This document shows, piece by piece, positions 17,019-24,046 of a stretch of 64,000 nucleotides of DNA (position 1 is its first letter; the number at the start of each line of letters is the position of its first letter). The stretch covers positions 19,231 to 83,230 of the forward strand of contig CAKOTF010000007.1 of assembly GCA_934120045.1 (NCBI GenBank), in the 5' to 3' direction. The stretch comes from an uncultured Clostridia bacterium (lineage in GTDB: Bacteria > Bacillota > Clostridia > TANB77 > CAG-508). A model generated the notes under the pieces. That model saw only the letters and a program-made list of their open reading frames with translations. It ran no database searches and was not told where the DNA came from. The position numbers were made by a program, and so were the translations under genes.

Positions 17019-17729
17019 TTATTTTACTGTTTGTGCATATTCAAATTTATATGTTCTAGAATATTTTGGAATTGTTATATTATCAGATGTTTTAAAATCT
17101 ACCTGAATTCTATCACTCTCTAATGCCTTCAAATATCCACCATTTCTATATGTGTTTTTTAATAATTCCGGCATCCCTATTGCTCTTATCGTAAATGGTG
17201 CTCCTACTTTTTCTCCATTTATTTTTATAACAGAGCCATCACATACAATAGCTGTAGTTCCAACAATTCTTTGATCATTTATAGATATTGCCTCAGCTCC
17301 AGCATTTTTTAACTCATTCACTATACAAATAAGGTCTGTATCATGTACTATTGTAGAATTTGGATCAAATGTTGACTGAACTATTGCATCATCAACTTTT
17401 ATTATTACCCCTTTTCCTGTAACTTCTGTTAACCCTAATTGCGTACTTAATTCTTTTATATTTTCTTGTATTTCTGTTAATTCTCCATTATTTTCAGTTG
17501 CATTTTTTCTTTCATTTTCTAATAATTTTTCTGCCTTTTCTTCATCTGCATACAAATTATCATAGTTTTCTTTTGTTCTTAATATTGCATCTCTTAATTC
17601 ATTTTCTGTTGAATTTCTACTTGTAGTTGTTCCAATATTTGATATTGTTCTAACTTGTATCGCAATTCCACAAGATAATGCTACACACATTCCACCTAAT
17701 ATTAAACTAATTTTACTTTTCTTATTCAT
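17019..17729 (-). CDS. DUF881 family protein (YlxW/YlxX type), copy 1
   Basis: A 236-residue paralogue of the downstream gene: transmembrane helix near residues 8-25, coiled coil (about 35-85), then the DUF881 domain with GVIIKVDDAIV and GAEAISINDQRIVG, a stretch shared word for word with its neighbour. The ATG at 17729 is chosen because GGGAG lies seven bases upstream. It follows ftsQ by 22 bases in the division operon and probably acts at the septal membrane, but the family role is not established. Confidence 0.9.
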   Translation of the reverse strand: MNKKSKISLILGGMCVALSCGIAIQVRTISNIGTTTSRNSTENELRDAILRTKENYDNLYADEEKAEKLLENERKNATENNGELTEIQENIKELSTQLGLTEVTGKGVIIKVDDAIVQSTFDPNSTIVHDTDLICIVNELKNAGAEAISINDQRIVGTTAIVCDGSVIKINGEKVGAPFTIRAIGMPELLKNTYRNGGYLKALESDRIQVDFKTSDNITIPKYSRTYKFEYAQTVK

Positions 17730-17751
17730 GAGCATTCTCCCTCTCTAAAAA

Positions 17752-18546
17752 TCATTGTTTTTCTGTAAAATATGGCACAAATCCTTCATTTAAGTTTCCA
17801 TTAACATTTATTGTTCCAGCTTTTCCACCCTCTCTTTTCATAATAGATTTTACATAATCCATTCTATTTTTTAAATTTGTTGCATTTCCTAAATTAATAG
17901 TTAAATTTAAACTATCTAAATTTAAAATATATTCATTTTCAACTTGGATTTTTGATATTTTATCATATATCTCTATTTTAGATGTTTCTTCTTTTATATG
18001 TAATATATTTTCCAATTTTATATTTAAATCATCACCTTCAAGCCTTTTCTTTTTATCAATATTTTCTTCTGTTATTCTCATTCCTGTTATTGTTACTAAT
18101 TCTTTAGGTTCTTGTGAATAATCCATTATATATCCTTGTTCATCAATATATATATAATAACCATTTTCCGTTTCTATTTGAAAACTTGTCTTTCTTTCTG
18201 TAACTTCTATTTTTATCGTATTTGGCATTTCCTTCGTAACTATTGCATCTTCAATATATCCATTTTGCTTTATTTTCACCTTTGTTATTATATTTATATT
18301 TGAAAATATGCTGTCTCCAAGTTTTAATTCAGATTGTTCTATAATCTTTTGCTTATCAAGTTGTAAATTTCCTGTAACTTCTATACTCTTTATTTTAAAT
18401 GTTGGTGAATTTAATAAATATACAACTATCCCCACAATTACTGCTATTAATATAAAAACTATTAACTTTGTTTTTCTTCTTTTTCTTTTCTTTTTTTCTA
18501 TTTCTCTTTGTTTATTAAAATTACTCTTTTTTTTATTTGATGGCAT
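17752..18546 (-). CDS. ftsQ: Cell division protein FtsQ/DivIB
   Basis: A 264-residue bitopic division protein. A lysine/arginine-rich cytoplasmic tail (KKKRKRRKTK) precedes one membrane helix (LIVFILIAVIVGIVVYLL), then the POTRA domain beginning TFKIKSIEVTGN and the FtsQ core with IKIEVTERKTSF. In the divisome it forms a complex with FtsL and FtsB. First gene of the block leading to ftsA; AGGAG precedes the ATG. The match to the Firmicute DivIB branch is by architecture and position. Confidence 0.92.
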   Translation of the reverse strand: MPSNKKKSNFNKQREIEKKKRKRRKTKLIVFILIAVIVGIVVYLLNSPTFKIKSIEVTGNLQLDKQKIIEQSELKLGDSIFSNINIITKVKIKQNGYIEDAIVTKEMPNTIKIEVTERKTSFQIETENGYYIYIDEQGYIMDYSQEPKELVTITGMRITEENIDKKKRLEGDDLNIKLENILHIKEETSKIEIYDKISKIQVENEYILNLDSLNLTINLGNATNLKNRMDYVKSIMKREGGKAGTINVNGNLNEGFVPYFTEKQ

Positions 18547-18575
18547 AACTACTCCTAACCTACAAATATATTTTA

Positions 18576-19304
18576 TTAAATCCCTAATATTTTCTTTGCT
18601 CTTTCTTCGTCCTCTATTGTTGCAGCTCTTACACCTTCTAATTCATATTTTAATCCAAGCTTTTCCCATTTATATTTTCCCATATCATGATATTTTAAAA
18701 TTTGAACTTTTTCTACTGTTTTTAGTGTTGCTAAAAAATCTTTTAATTTTAGCAAATCATTCTCGTCATCAGTATAACCTGGTACTAATACCTGTCTAAT
18801 CCACATTTTTTTGCCATTATCACTTAAATATCTAGCAAATTCTAACTCTTTTTTATTTGAAGATCCAACTAATTCTTTGCATTTTTGATCATTTATATGT
18901 TTTATATCTAATAAAACTAAATCCGTATACTTTAGTACTTCTTTTATATCATCTGTAATATTAAACATTCCTGATGTATCTATACATGTATTTATATTTT
19001 TTTCTTTTAATTTTTTAAAAAATTCTATCAAAAATTTTACTTGTAATAATGGTTCTCCACCTGTTACTGTTACTCCACCTCCAGATAGAGTCATATATGT
19101 TTTATATCTTTCTACTTTTTCTATTATTTCTTCTAATGTTTTTTCTTCTCCTAATGTCATATCCCATGTATCTCTATTATGACAGTATTTACACTTTAAA
19201 CTGCATCCTTGTAGAAATAAAACAAATCTTATCCCTGGACCGTCAACTGTTCCAAAACTTTCTATAGAATGTACTTTTGCTATATTATTTAATTTGTTTT
19301 CCAT
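18576..19304 (-). CDS. pflA: Pyruvate formate-lyase-activating enzyme (radical SAM)
   Basis: Uses a 4Fe-4S cluster and SAM to install the glycyl radical on pyruvate formate-lyase under anaerobic conditions. The 242-residue protein has the cluster motif CSLKCKYC (C34, C38, C41), the preceding SFGTVDGPGIRFVLFLQG typical of PflA, and the SAM-binding TGGEPLLQ. The ATG at 19304 has GGAGG five bases upstream; the ATG at 19328 lacks one. The lyase gene itself is not next to it, which is unusual, so another glycyl-radical enzyme as partner cannot be excluded. Confidence 0.92.
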   Translation of the reverse strand: MENKLNNIAKVHSIESFGTVDGPGIRFVLFLQGCSLKCKYCHNRDTWDMTLGEEKTLEEIIEKVERYKTYMTLSGGGVTVTGGEPLLQVKFLIEFFKKLKEKNINTCIDTSGMFNITDDIKEVLKYTDLVLLDIKHINDQKCKELVGSSNKKELEFARYLSDNGKKMWIRQVLVPGYTDDENDLLKLKDFLATLKTVEKVQILKYHDMGKYKWEKLGLKYELEGVRAATIEDEERAKKILGI

Positions 19305-19340
19305 GTAAACCTCCATTACTCTTTTCATTGACTAGTATAT

Positions 19341-19369
19341 ATTTTACTCTATGAATGTGAAAATATCAA
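19341..19369 (-). promoter_or_regulatory. Sigma-A promoter of pflA
   Basis: TTGATA (19364-19369), 17-bp spacer, TAAAAT (19341-19346), about 37 bases before the start codon. Confidence 0.6.
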
Positions 19370-19393
19370 GATATTCTTGCTATTTTTTATTAT

Positions 19394-19452
19394 AAAAAAG
19401 CGAGTCTAAGATTTTCTATCAAATGAAAATTTTAAGAAAATCTAAGACTCGC
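19394..19452 (-). terminator. 18-bp perfect hairpin with T-run
   Basis: 19400-19417 and 19435-19452 are exact complements; on the minus strand the stem is followed by six T. It is a second, distal terminator downstream of the secreted ORFan, just before the pflA promoter. Confidence 0.85.
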
Positions 19453-19469
19453 CATATTTATCTAGTACA

Positions 19470-19496
19470 GAAAGTCCTCCTACAAGGAGAACTTTC
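19470..19496 (-). other. Stem-loop between two terminators
   Basis: GAAAGTCCTCC (19470-19480) pairs with GGAGAACTTTC (19486-19496), one mismatch, loop of five. It lies between the ORFan terminator and the distal hairpin, so it could belong to a short RNA. Confidence 0.5.
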
Positions 19497-19505
19497 CTAC
19501 TATAT

Positions 19506-19550
19506 AAAAAATTGCCACATCCAAAGTATAAATACTTAGAATGTGGCAAT
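19506..19550 (-). terminator. Terminator of the secreted ORFan (cassette 3)
   Basis: ATTGCCACAT (19511-19520) pairs with ATGTGGCAAT (19541-19550), extended inward with mismatches, then five to six T on the minus strand. It starts four bases past the stop codon. Confidence 0.85.
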
Positions 19551-19554
19551 TTGA

Positions 19555-20007
19555 TTAACTAGCCATCTGACTAGTTGTCGCATTCCAGAGAGTCAACGCA
19601 GTCTGCAAACTAATCGGTCCCACACTAAATGAGTAACCCGAATCAGCAGAGCTATAACTCGTCTGGGTAATAGTGATTCCTTCATAAGGGCTCGCAATTT
19701 GTTTCTGACTATCCCACTGGCTTCCCTTAATAGAGAAGTCAAAATACAGTCCAGAATTCAAATTACCATGGATACGGACCGTAGATCCTTCACCATAGCC
19801 ATACTGCTTCCACTGACCATCACCAAGGTCAATGGTCTGATCAATTTCGTTCCAACTGTCCTGATACCAGTTCGTCGAAACGTTGTTGCCCATAAGGGCC
19901 ATGAGCTGAAGCCAGTTCATGTTGTTGTAGTTCTGATTTCCATTGGCATTGCCACCAGAAAGCAGAATCTGCAAGACCATAACGATTGCAATAACGATGC
20001 TTTGCAT
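19555..20007 (-). CDS. Small putatively secreted ORFan protein (cassette 3)
   Basis: A 150-residue protein I do not recognise. It starts with a hydrophobic segment without positive charges (MQSIVIAIVMVLQILLSGG) that could be a signal or membrane anchor, then an Asn/Gln-rich stretch (GNQNYNN), then a beta-rich region with repeated Tyr, Ser and Gly (SYSSADSGYSFSVGP). GGAGG lies well placed before the ATG. Composition is about 45% GC in 19801-19860 against the low twenties nearby, and it has a perfect-consensus private promoter. Acquisition from outside is likely. Surface or extracellular role is an inference only. Confidence 0.8.
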   Translation of the reverse strand: MQSIVIAIVMVLQILLSGGNANGNQNYNNMNWLQLMALMGNNVSTNWYQDSWNEIDQTIDLGDGQWKQYGYGEGSTVRIHGNLNSGLYFDFSIKGSQWDSQKQIASPYEGITITQTSYSSADSGYSFSVGPISLQTALTLWNATTSQMAS

Positions 20008-20072
20008 GATGTTTCCTCCATTTTTCGTTACGTGTGTGTTTATAAGGTTTTTACCTTATTCTTACATTTATA

Positions 20073-20101
20073 ATTATACTACATTTAATTTCTTATGTCA
20101 A
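20073..20101 (-). promoter_or_regulatory. Perfect-consensus sigma-A promoter of cassette 3
   Basis: TTGACA (20096-20101), exactly 17 bp, TATAAT (20073-20078). The -35 box contains the TGA stop codon of mazF. Predicted start is near 20066; a perfect seven-pair stem ATAAGGT/ACCTTAT (20042-20059) follows seven bases later. Confidence 0.9.
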
Positions 20102-20445
20102 TCTAATCCAAAACTTATACCTAATGCACTATTTAATTTTCCGATTATTTTATTATCATCTATATGCCCAATTTTCTCTTTTAATCTACTTTTATCTATT
20201 GTACGAATTTGTTCTGTCAAAACAACAGAATTACTTTTAAGACCACTTGTATTTTCTCCAATTTCTATATGTGTTGGTAATTTTGTTTTATTAGTTTGAG
20301 AAGTTATTGCCGCTGCTATTACAGTTGGACTATATTTATTTCCTAAATCATTCTGAATTATTAAAACTGGTCTAATTCCACCTTGTTCAGATCCAACAAC
20401 TGGACTTAAATCTGCATAAAACATATCTCCTCTTTTTACTATCAT
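20098..20445 (-). CDS. mazF: MazF/EndoA-type endoribonuclease toxin
   Basis: A 115-residue PemK/MazF-family mRNA interferase, close to Bacillus EndoA/NdoA in length and in motifs ([42 protein letters not shown]). In the family it cleaves single-stranded mRNA and is held by a short antitoxin normally encoded just upstream. No such antitoxin gene is visible in the 80 bases between it and the gerS-like gene. The ATG at 20445 has AGGAG at eight bases. In related Clostridia the toxin follows alr; here alr is absent. Confidence 0.93.
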   Translation of the reverse strand: MIVKRGDMFYADLSPVVGSEQGGIRPVLIIQNDLGNKYSPTVIAAAITSQTNKTKLPTHIEIGENTSGLKSNSVVLTEQIRTIDKSRLKEKIGHIDDNKIIGKLNSALGISFGLD

Positions 20446-20526
20446 ATTATTCACTCCTAAGTTTTCTATATATCAAGTTTATATATTTGTATTTTTCTTA
20501 GTTCGAAGTAGAGATAGTTTTAGAAT

Positions 20527-21135
20527 TTACATATTAATCTCTACCTCATTATATAATATGTAAATTCTAGTTTTTTGCTTATCATCTTGTATTTCCATTT
20601 TCGTTGGTTTCATTGTGCTTCTATCTATATATAATATTTCTTCTTTTACATAAATATTATCTGATTCAACTATAGTTTTCATTATTATTTCATTTTCATT
20701 TTCTTCATAATTTGATTTATTGTTTACTTTATAATTTTCAATAAATGTCGATAAATCCAAGCAATTATTTCCTAAATATGTATAATTTTCTATTATCGTA
20801 TTTAAATTTAAATTGCTATTTTCTATTTTTAAATTTGTTCCATCATTTATTATTCTTATTCCTGCTATATTACTTGGTTCAATTACTTCTTGTATGCTCT
20901 CTTTATTTCTTTTAAATTCTTGTTTTAATATATATTTGTTATTATTTTTGTTACTTGTAATATTTACTGTTATTTTTGTTTTATAAGAACTAAGATTTAA
21001 AATATAATCTATAATTTCTTGACTATTTTTATTTTCTCCTATTTTAGAATTTTTAATACTTTTTTTATAAAAAATTATACCACCAATAATTAATAATATT
21101 ATAATTAACAACATTAACCTATATATTTTTTTCAT
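20527..21135 (-). CDS. GerS-like membrane-anchored protein
   Basis: A 202-residue protein with an N-terminal membrane anchor (LMLLIIILLIIGGIIFY) and an extracellular LolA-like beta-sheet domain, resembling the GerS family of Clostridioides difficile, which is needed for spore cortex hydrolysis during germination. Similarity rests on the pattern SYKTKITVNITSNKNNNKY...QEVIEPSNIAGIRIINDG. GerS proteins are usually lipoproteins; this one has no cysteine lipobox, so the helix itself must anchor it. It lies upstream of mazF, as gerS-alr-mazF neighbourhoods in Clostridia would suggest. Function is by analogy. Confidence 0.6.
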   Translation of the reverse strand: MKKIYRLMLLIIILLIIGGIIFYKKSIKNSKIGENKNSQEIIDYILNLSSYKTKITVNITSNKNNNKYILKQEFKRNKESIQEVIEPSNIAGIRIINDGTNLKIENSNLNLNTIIENYTYLGNNCLDLSTFIENYKVNNKSNYEENENEIIMKTIVESDNIYVKEEILYIDRSTMKPTKMEIQDDKQKTRIYILYNEVEINM

Positions 21136-21241
21136 TCTTTATTTTCCTTTCAAGTATTTTGTTATTTAATATTATTAATATCAAAAAAATTTTATAACTA
21201 AAAAGAACAAATAAGAAAGTATCACTTTCCTATTATATAAA

Positions 21242-21279
21242 TCAAAAACTTTCTTAATCCTATAAAATTAAGAAAGTTT
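21242..21279 (-). terminator. Terminator of the pilin/FGE-like gene
   Basis: AAACTTTCTTAAT (21246-21258) pairs perfectly with ATTAAGAAAGTTT (21267-21279), then TTTTTGAT on the minus strand. Confidence 0.85.
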
Positions 21280-21288
21280 AACCATATT

Positions 21289-22671
21289 TTAATAAATAGT
21301 AAAACGAGAACCACGACTAATATAATTAAGATTTGTATTACTAAGATATCGATAAGATGGCATAATACTCTCTGCAATCTTATCACTATAATTTCCACCA
21401 CGTTCAATTCTATAATCACTACTACCTGTTTCTAATGTATATTCTATAAGATTTCCAGCTAGATCAAATATATTTTTTACTGAATACATATCTTGACTTC
21501 CAGTTGATGCAGGATTATCTTCATTTGTATTTCCATCTTCAATTCCTGATATTGTTCCATAATTTCCTTTTCCTGTTCCATTTATTACATAGTATTTTCC
21601 TTTTGATTGAGATTGAGTTGAACTTTCAACATCTTTCATCCAAATCATTATTTGATCCCATTGGCTTCCCCATATCATACTGCTTATTCTTGTTGTTTTA
21701 TCTCCTAATGCCATCTCAGAATATAATCTTTGTTGTGCATACATTCTATACCATGTTACATCACTGATGCCATTTGTAGTATTTTTCTTACTTGATACTT
21801 GTCTTCTATTTGCTATATCATAACTAGTTGTTGTTGTATTACTCATATTACTTGTTTCATATCTTGCTATCCAAAAGCCTCCTGTCTCTTCTACTTTGCT
21901 TACCATTTCATTATATTCACGTTGTAATTCTTTTTCGAAATTCGACGTATTTGAATAATCTGTATCTAATATTCCGTTTACTTGATTTAAATTATCTAAT
22001 ATATCTGCAGAAACTGCACTTGGTTCTTTATATTTATTTGATTTAGGTGTCCAAGATTCATTTAATGATACTTTTACATATTGATTACCATTTTCTGCAC
22101 CTTCAGTAAATTGATATAATATTCCAACATAATCTCCATCTGTATTTATTTTAATTGCCATTGGATATTTTTCTTTATCCACTTGTGTTTGAACTACACT
22201 TATAACACTATCTTCATCCAAATTTGAATATGAATTACTTAAATCTAATACAGCATCTTTTACTGGAACCCATACAAACTGATCATATGTTGTTTGCATT
22301 TTGGTTTTATCACTCCAATTTGGAGTATCTATTTTTCCATCTCCATCTGCATCTTTCATTATATATATTACTATTCCTTCGTTTACATCTTCATATTCTC
22401 CAAAAAATTTTGATACAGTTGCTCCTCCAGGTACTGAAACTTTTTCTCCATTTATATTTATTATTGTGTCATTATCATATGTTTTTCCAGCTACTATACT
22501 TGTAGTATCATTAATGACCATAGAATAATTCTCTTGTATTTGTTTAACTCCTTGTTCTATAAACTTTGCTTTATTTAATACATTATTATATAATGCAAAT
22601 AAAATTGTTACAAAGAAAGTACAAGCAATTAATACATATAATGATATAGAAGCTTTTTCTCCATTTTTCAT
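21289..22671 (-). CDS. Pilin-like surface protein with FGE/C-type-lectin-like domain
   Basis: A 460-residue protein with a type IV pilin-like N-terminal helix (SISLYVLIACTFFVTILFALYNN) and a large extracellular part. The second half resembles the formylglycine-generating-enzyme/sulfatase-modifying fold, a C-type lectin relative: GGFWIARYETS, WYRMYAQQRLY, MIWGSQWDQIMIWM, DLAGNLIEYTLE and the ending RGSRFTIY. Catalytic cysteines of true FGE are not present, so binding or structural function is more likely than catalysis. GGAGG precedes the ATG; its terminator follows at once. No pilus assembly genes are nearby. Domain call is from motifs only. Confidence 0.7.
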   Translation of the reverse strand: MKNGEKASISLYVLIACTFFVTILFALYNNVLNKAKFIEQGVKQIQENYSMVINDTTSIVAGKTYDNDTIININGEKVSVPGGATVSKFFGEYEDVNEGIVIYIMKDADGDGKIDTPNWSDKTKMQTTYDQFVWVPVKDAVLDLSNSYSNLDEDSVISVVQTQVDKEKYPMAIKINTDGDYVGILYQFTEGAENGNQYVKVSLNESWTPKSNKYKEPSAVSADILDNLNQVNGILDTDYSNTSNFEKELQREYNEMVSKVEETGGFWIARYETSNMSNTTTTSYDIANRRQVSSKKNTTNGISDVTWYRMYAQQRLYSEMALGDKTTRISSMIWGSQWDQIMIWMKDVESSTQSQSKGKYYVINGTGKGNYGTISGIEDGNTNEDNPASTGSQDMYSVKNIFDLAGNLIEYTLETGSSDYRIERGGNYSDKIAESIMPSYRYLSNTNLNYISRGSRFTIY

Positions 22672-22751
22672 TTGTTAATTTTCCTCCAACTTATATATTA
22701 ATTCATATAAAAAGTATATCAATATCAACAAAAAAATGCAATACTTTTTTC

Positions 22752-22780
22752 TTTACTTCCATAAAATTCCGTGATATAAT
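22752..22780 (+). promoter_or_regulatory. Sigma-A promoter of DUF4364-nth
   Basis: TTTACT (22752-22757), 17-bp spacer, TATAAT (22775-22780) with a TGa extension. Confidence 0.7.
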
Positions 22781-22813
22781 ATTGAAGAAAATTCTAACTT
22801 AAGGAGGCAGTTT

Positions 22814-23365
22814 ATGGAACAGCAAAATAAAGAGTTAGCAGAAGATAAAGTTTTGATCTTATATTTATTAAATAAAATATTTGATGGAATTAAAAATGAT
22901 AATTTATATAAAATAGTTTCTAGTTCAAAAGACATAAACTATTTTTATTTTCAAGAACTTATTGCAGATTTAATGTCAGCAAATTTGATTTGTTCTTTTG
23001 AACAAGATGAAGAATCTTTTATAAAAATAACAACTGAAGGAAAAAACGCACTTGAACTTACAAAATCACTTTTGCCAGGATTATTAAAATTAAAAGCTGA
23101 TACTATGTTTAAAGAAGAAAATTCTAATATTGTTGAAGAATCTTCTGTTGTTACAGAATTTATCCCAAAGGATGAGAATAATTATACAATTACATGCAAA
23201 ATAGTTGAACAAAATGAAACAATTTTTGAAGTATCTGTATATGCAGCCTCAAGAGAAAAAGCAAAACAAATATCTGATAATTGGAAATCAAATGCAACAA
23301 TACTTTATCCACAAATATTAGAACTACTTTCTAGTAATAAGGATGGTGCTAATATTAATGAATAA
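22814..23365 (+). CDS. DUF4364 family protein
   Basis: A 183-residue protein of the DUF4364 family, widespread in Clostridia. The N-terminal half looks like a winged helix (LAEDKVLILYLLNKIFDGI ... ELIADLMSANLI ... ITTEGKNAL), so DNA binding is plausible; the second half is a small alpha/beta domain. Its role is unknown. AAGGAGG precedes the ATG. Its last eight bases overlap the start of nth, so the two are co-translated, hinting at a link with DNA repair or at simple operon economy. Confidence 0.85.
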   Translation: MEQQNKELAEDKVLILYLLNKIFDGIKNDNLYKIVSSSKDINYFYFQELIADLMSANLICSFEQDEESFIKITTEGKNALELTKSLLPGLLKLKADTMFKEENSNIVEESSVVTEFIPKDENNYTITCKIVEQNETIFEVSVYAASREKAKQISDNWKSNATILYPQILELLSSNKDGANINE

Positions 23366-23993
23366 ATCTGAAGTAATAGATTTTGTAAATATCTTAAAAC
23401 AAACATATCCAGATGCAAAATGTAGTTTGGATTTTGAGACACCATTTCAACTTGCTATTGCAGTTATGCTTTCTGCACAATGTACAGATGAAAGAGTAAA
23501 TAAAACTACCCCTACACTTTTTGAAAGATGTAAAACTATTGAAGATTTTGAAAATATTGATATTAATGAACTTGAAAATATTATACATCCTTGTGGTTTT
23601 TACAAGAATAAAGCGAAAAACATTAAACTTTGTGCAAAACAAGTTATAGAAAATTTTAATGGTGAACTTCCACATACAATGAATGAACTTTTAACATTAG
23701 CTGGTATAGGTAGGAAAAGTGCTAATGTTATTATGTTAGAAGCTTTCGGTATTGCTGAAGGAATTGCGGTGGATACACATGCAAAAAGAATTTCTAATAG
23801 AATTGGTCTTTCTAATGAATCTGAACCAGAAAAAATTGAACAAGATTTAATTAAAATTTTTCCAAAAGAAACTCTAAAAGATATTAATCACCTTTTTATG
23901 TGGCTTGGAAGAAATACTTGTGAGGCAAGAAATCCACATTGTGATTCTTGTTCTGTAAAAAAATATTGTAATTTTTATAAGAAAATTAATTAA
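23358..23993 (+). CDS. nth: Endonuclease III (base-excision repair)
   Basis: DNA glycosylase/AP lyase that removes oxidised pyrimidines. The protein (211 residues from the ATG at 23358; an ATG at 23343 is possible) has the helix-hairpin-helix LAGIGRKSANVI with the catalytic lysine, the catalytic Asp in VDTHAKRISNRIGL, and the C-terminal 4Fe-4S cluster with spacing C-x6-C-x2-C-x5-C (CEARNPHCDSCSVKKYC). It overlaps the DUF4364 gene by eight bases and shares its promoter. Confidence 0.96.
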   Translation: MNKSEVIDFVNILKQTYPDAKCSLDFETPFQLAIAVMLSAQCTDERVNKTTPTLFERCKTIEDFENIDINELENIIHPCGFYKNKAKNIKLCAKQVIENFNGELPHTMNELLTLAGIGRKSANVIMLEAFGIAEGIAVDTHAKRISNRIGLSNESEPEKIEQDLIKIFPKETLKDINHLFMWLGRNTCEARNPHCDSCSVKKYCNFYKKIN

Positions 23994-24046
23994 ATTTATA
24001 CATAAATGAACTTTGCCTTCATATATTAAATATATGGAGGCTTTTT

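Noticed and set aside
16230..17729. Frameshifted or duplicated assembly of one DUF881 gene.
   Set aside because: The two genes differ clearly in sequence, each has its own start, ribosome site, membrane helix and coiled coil, so they are true paralogues.
19699..20073. Long open frames on the plus strand opposite the secreted ORFan and opposite many core genes.
   Set aside because: They lack ribosome sites, have low-complexity Leu/Ile/Phe-rich translations and overlap confidently identified genes; they are antisense shadows.
21289..22671. Target protein of a diversity-generating retroelement.
   Set aside because: No reverse transcriptase, template repeat or adenine-biased variable region was found in the window.
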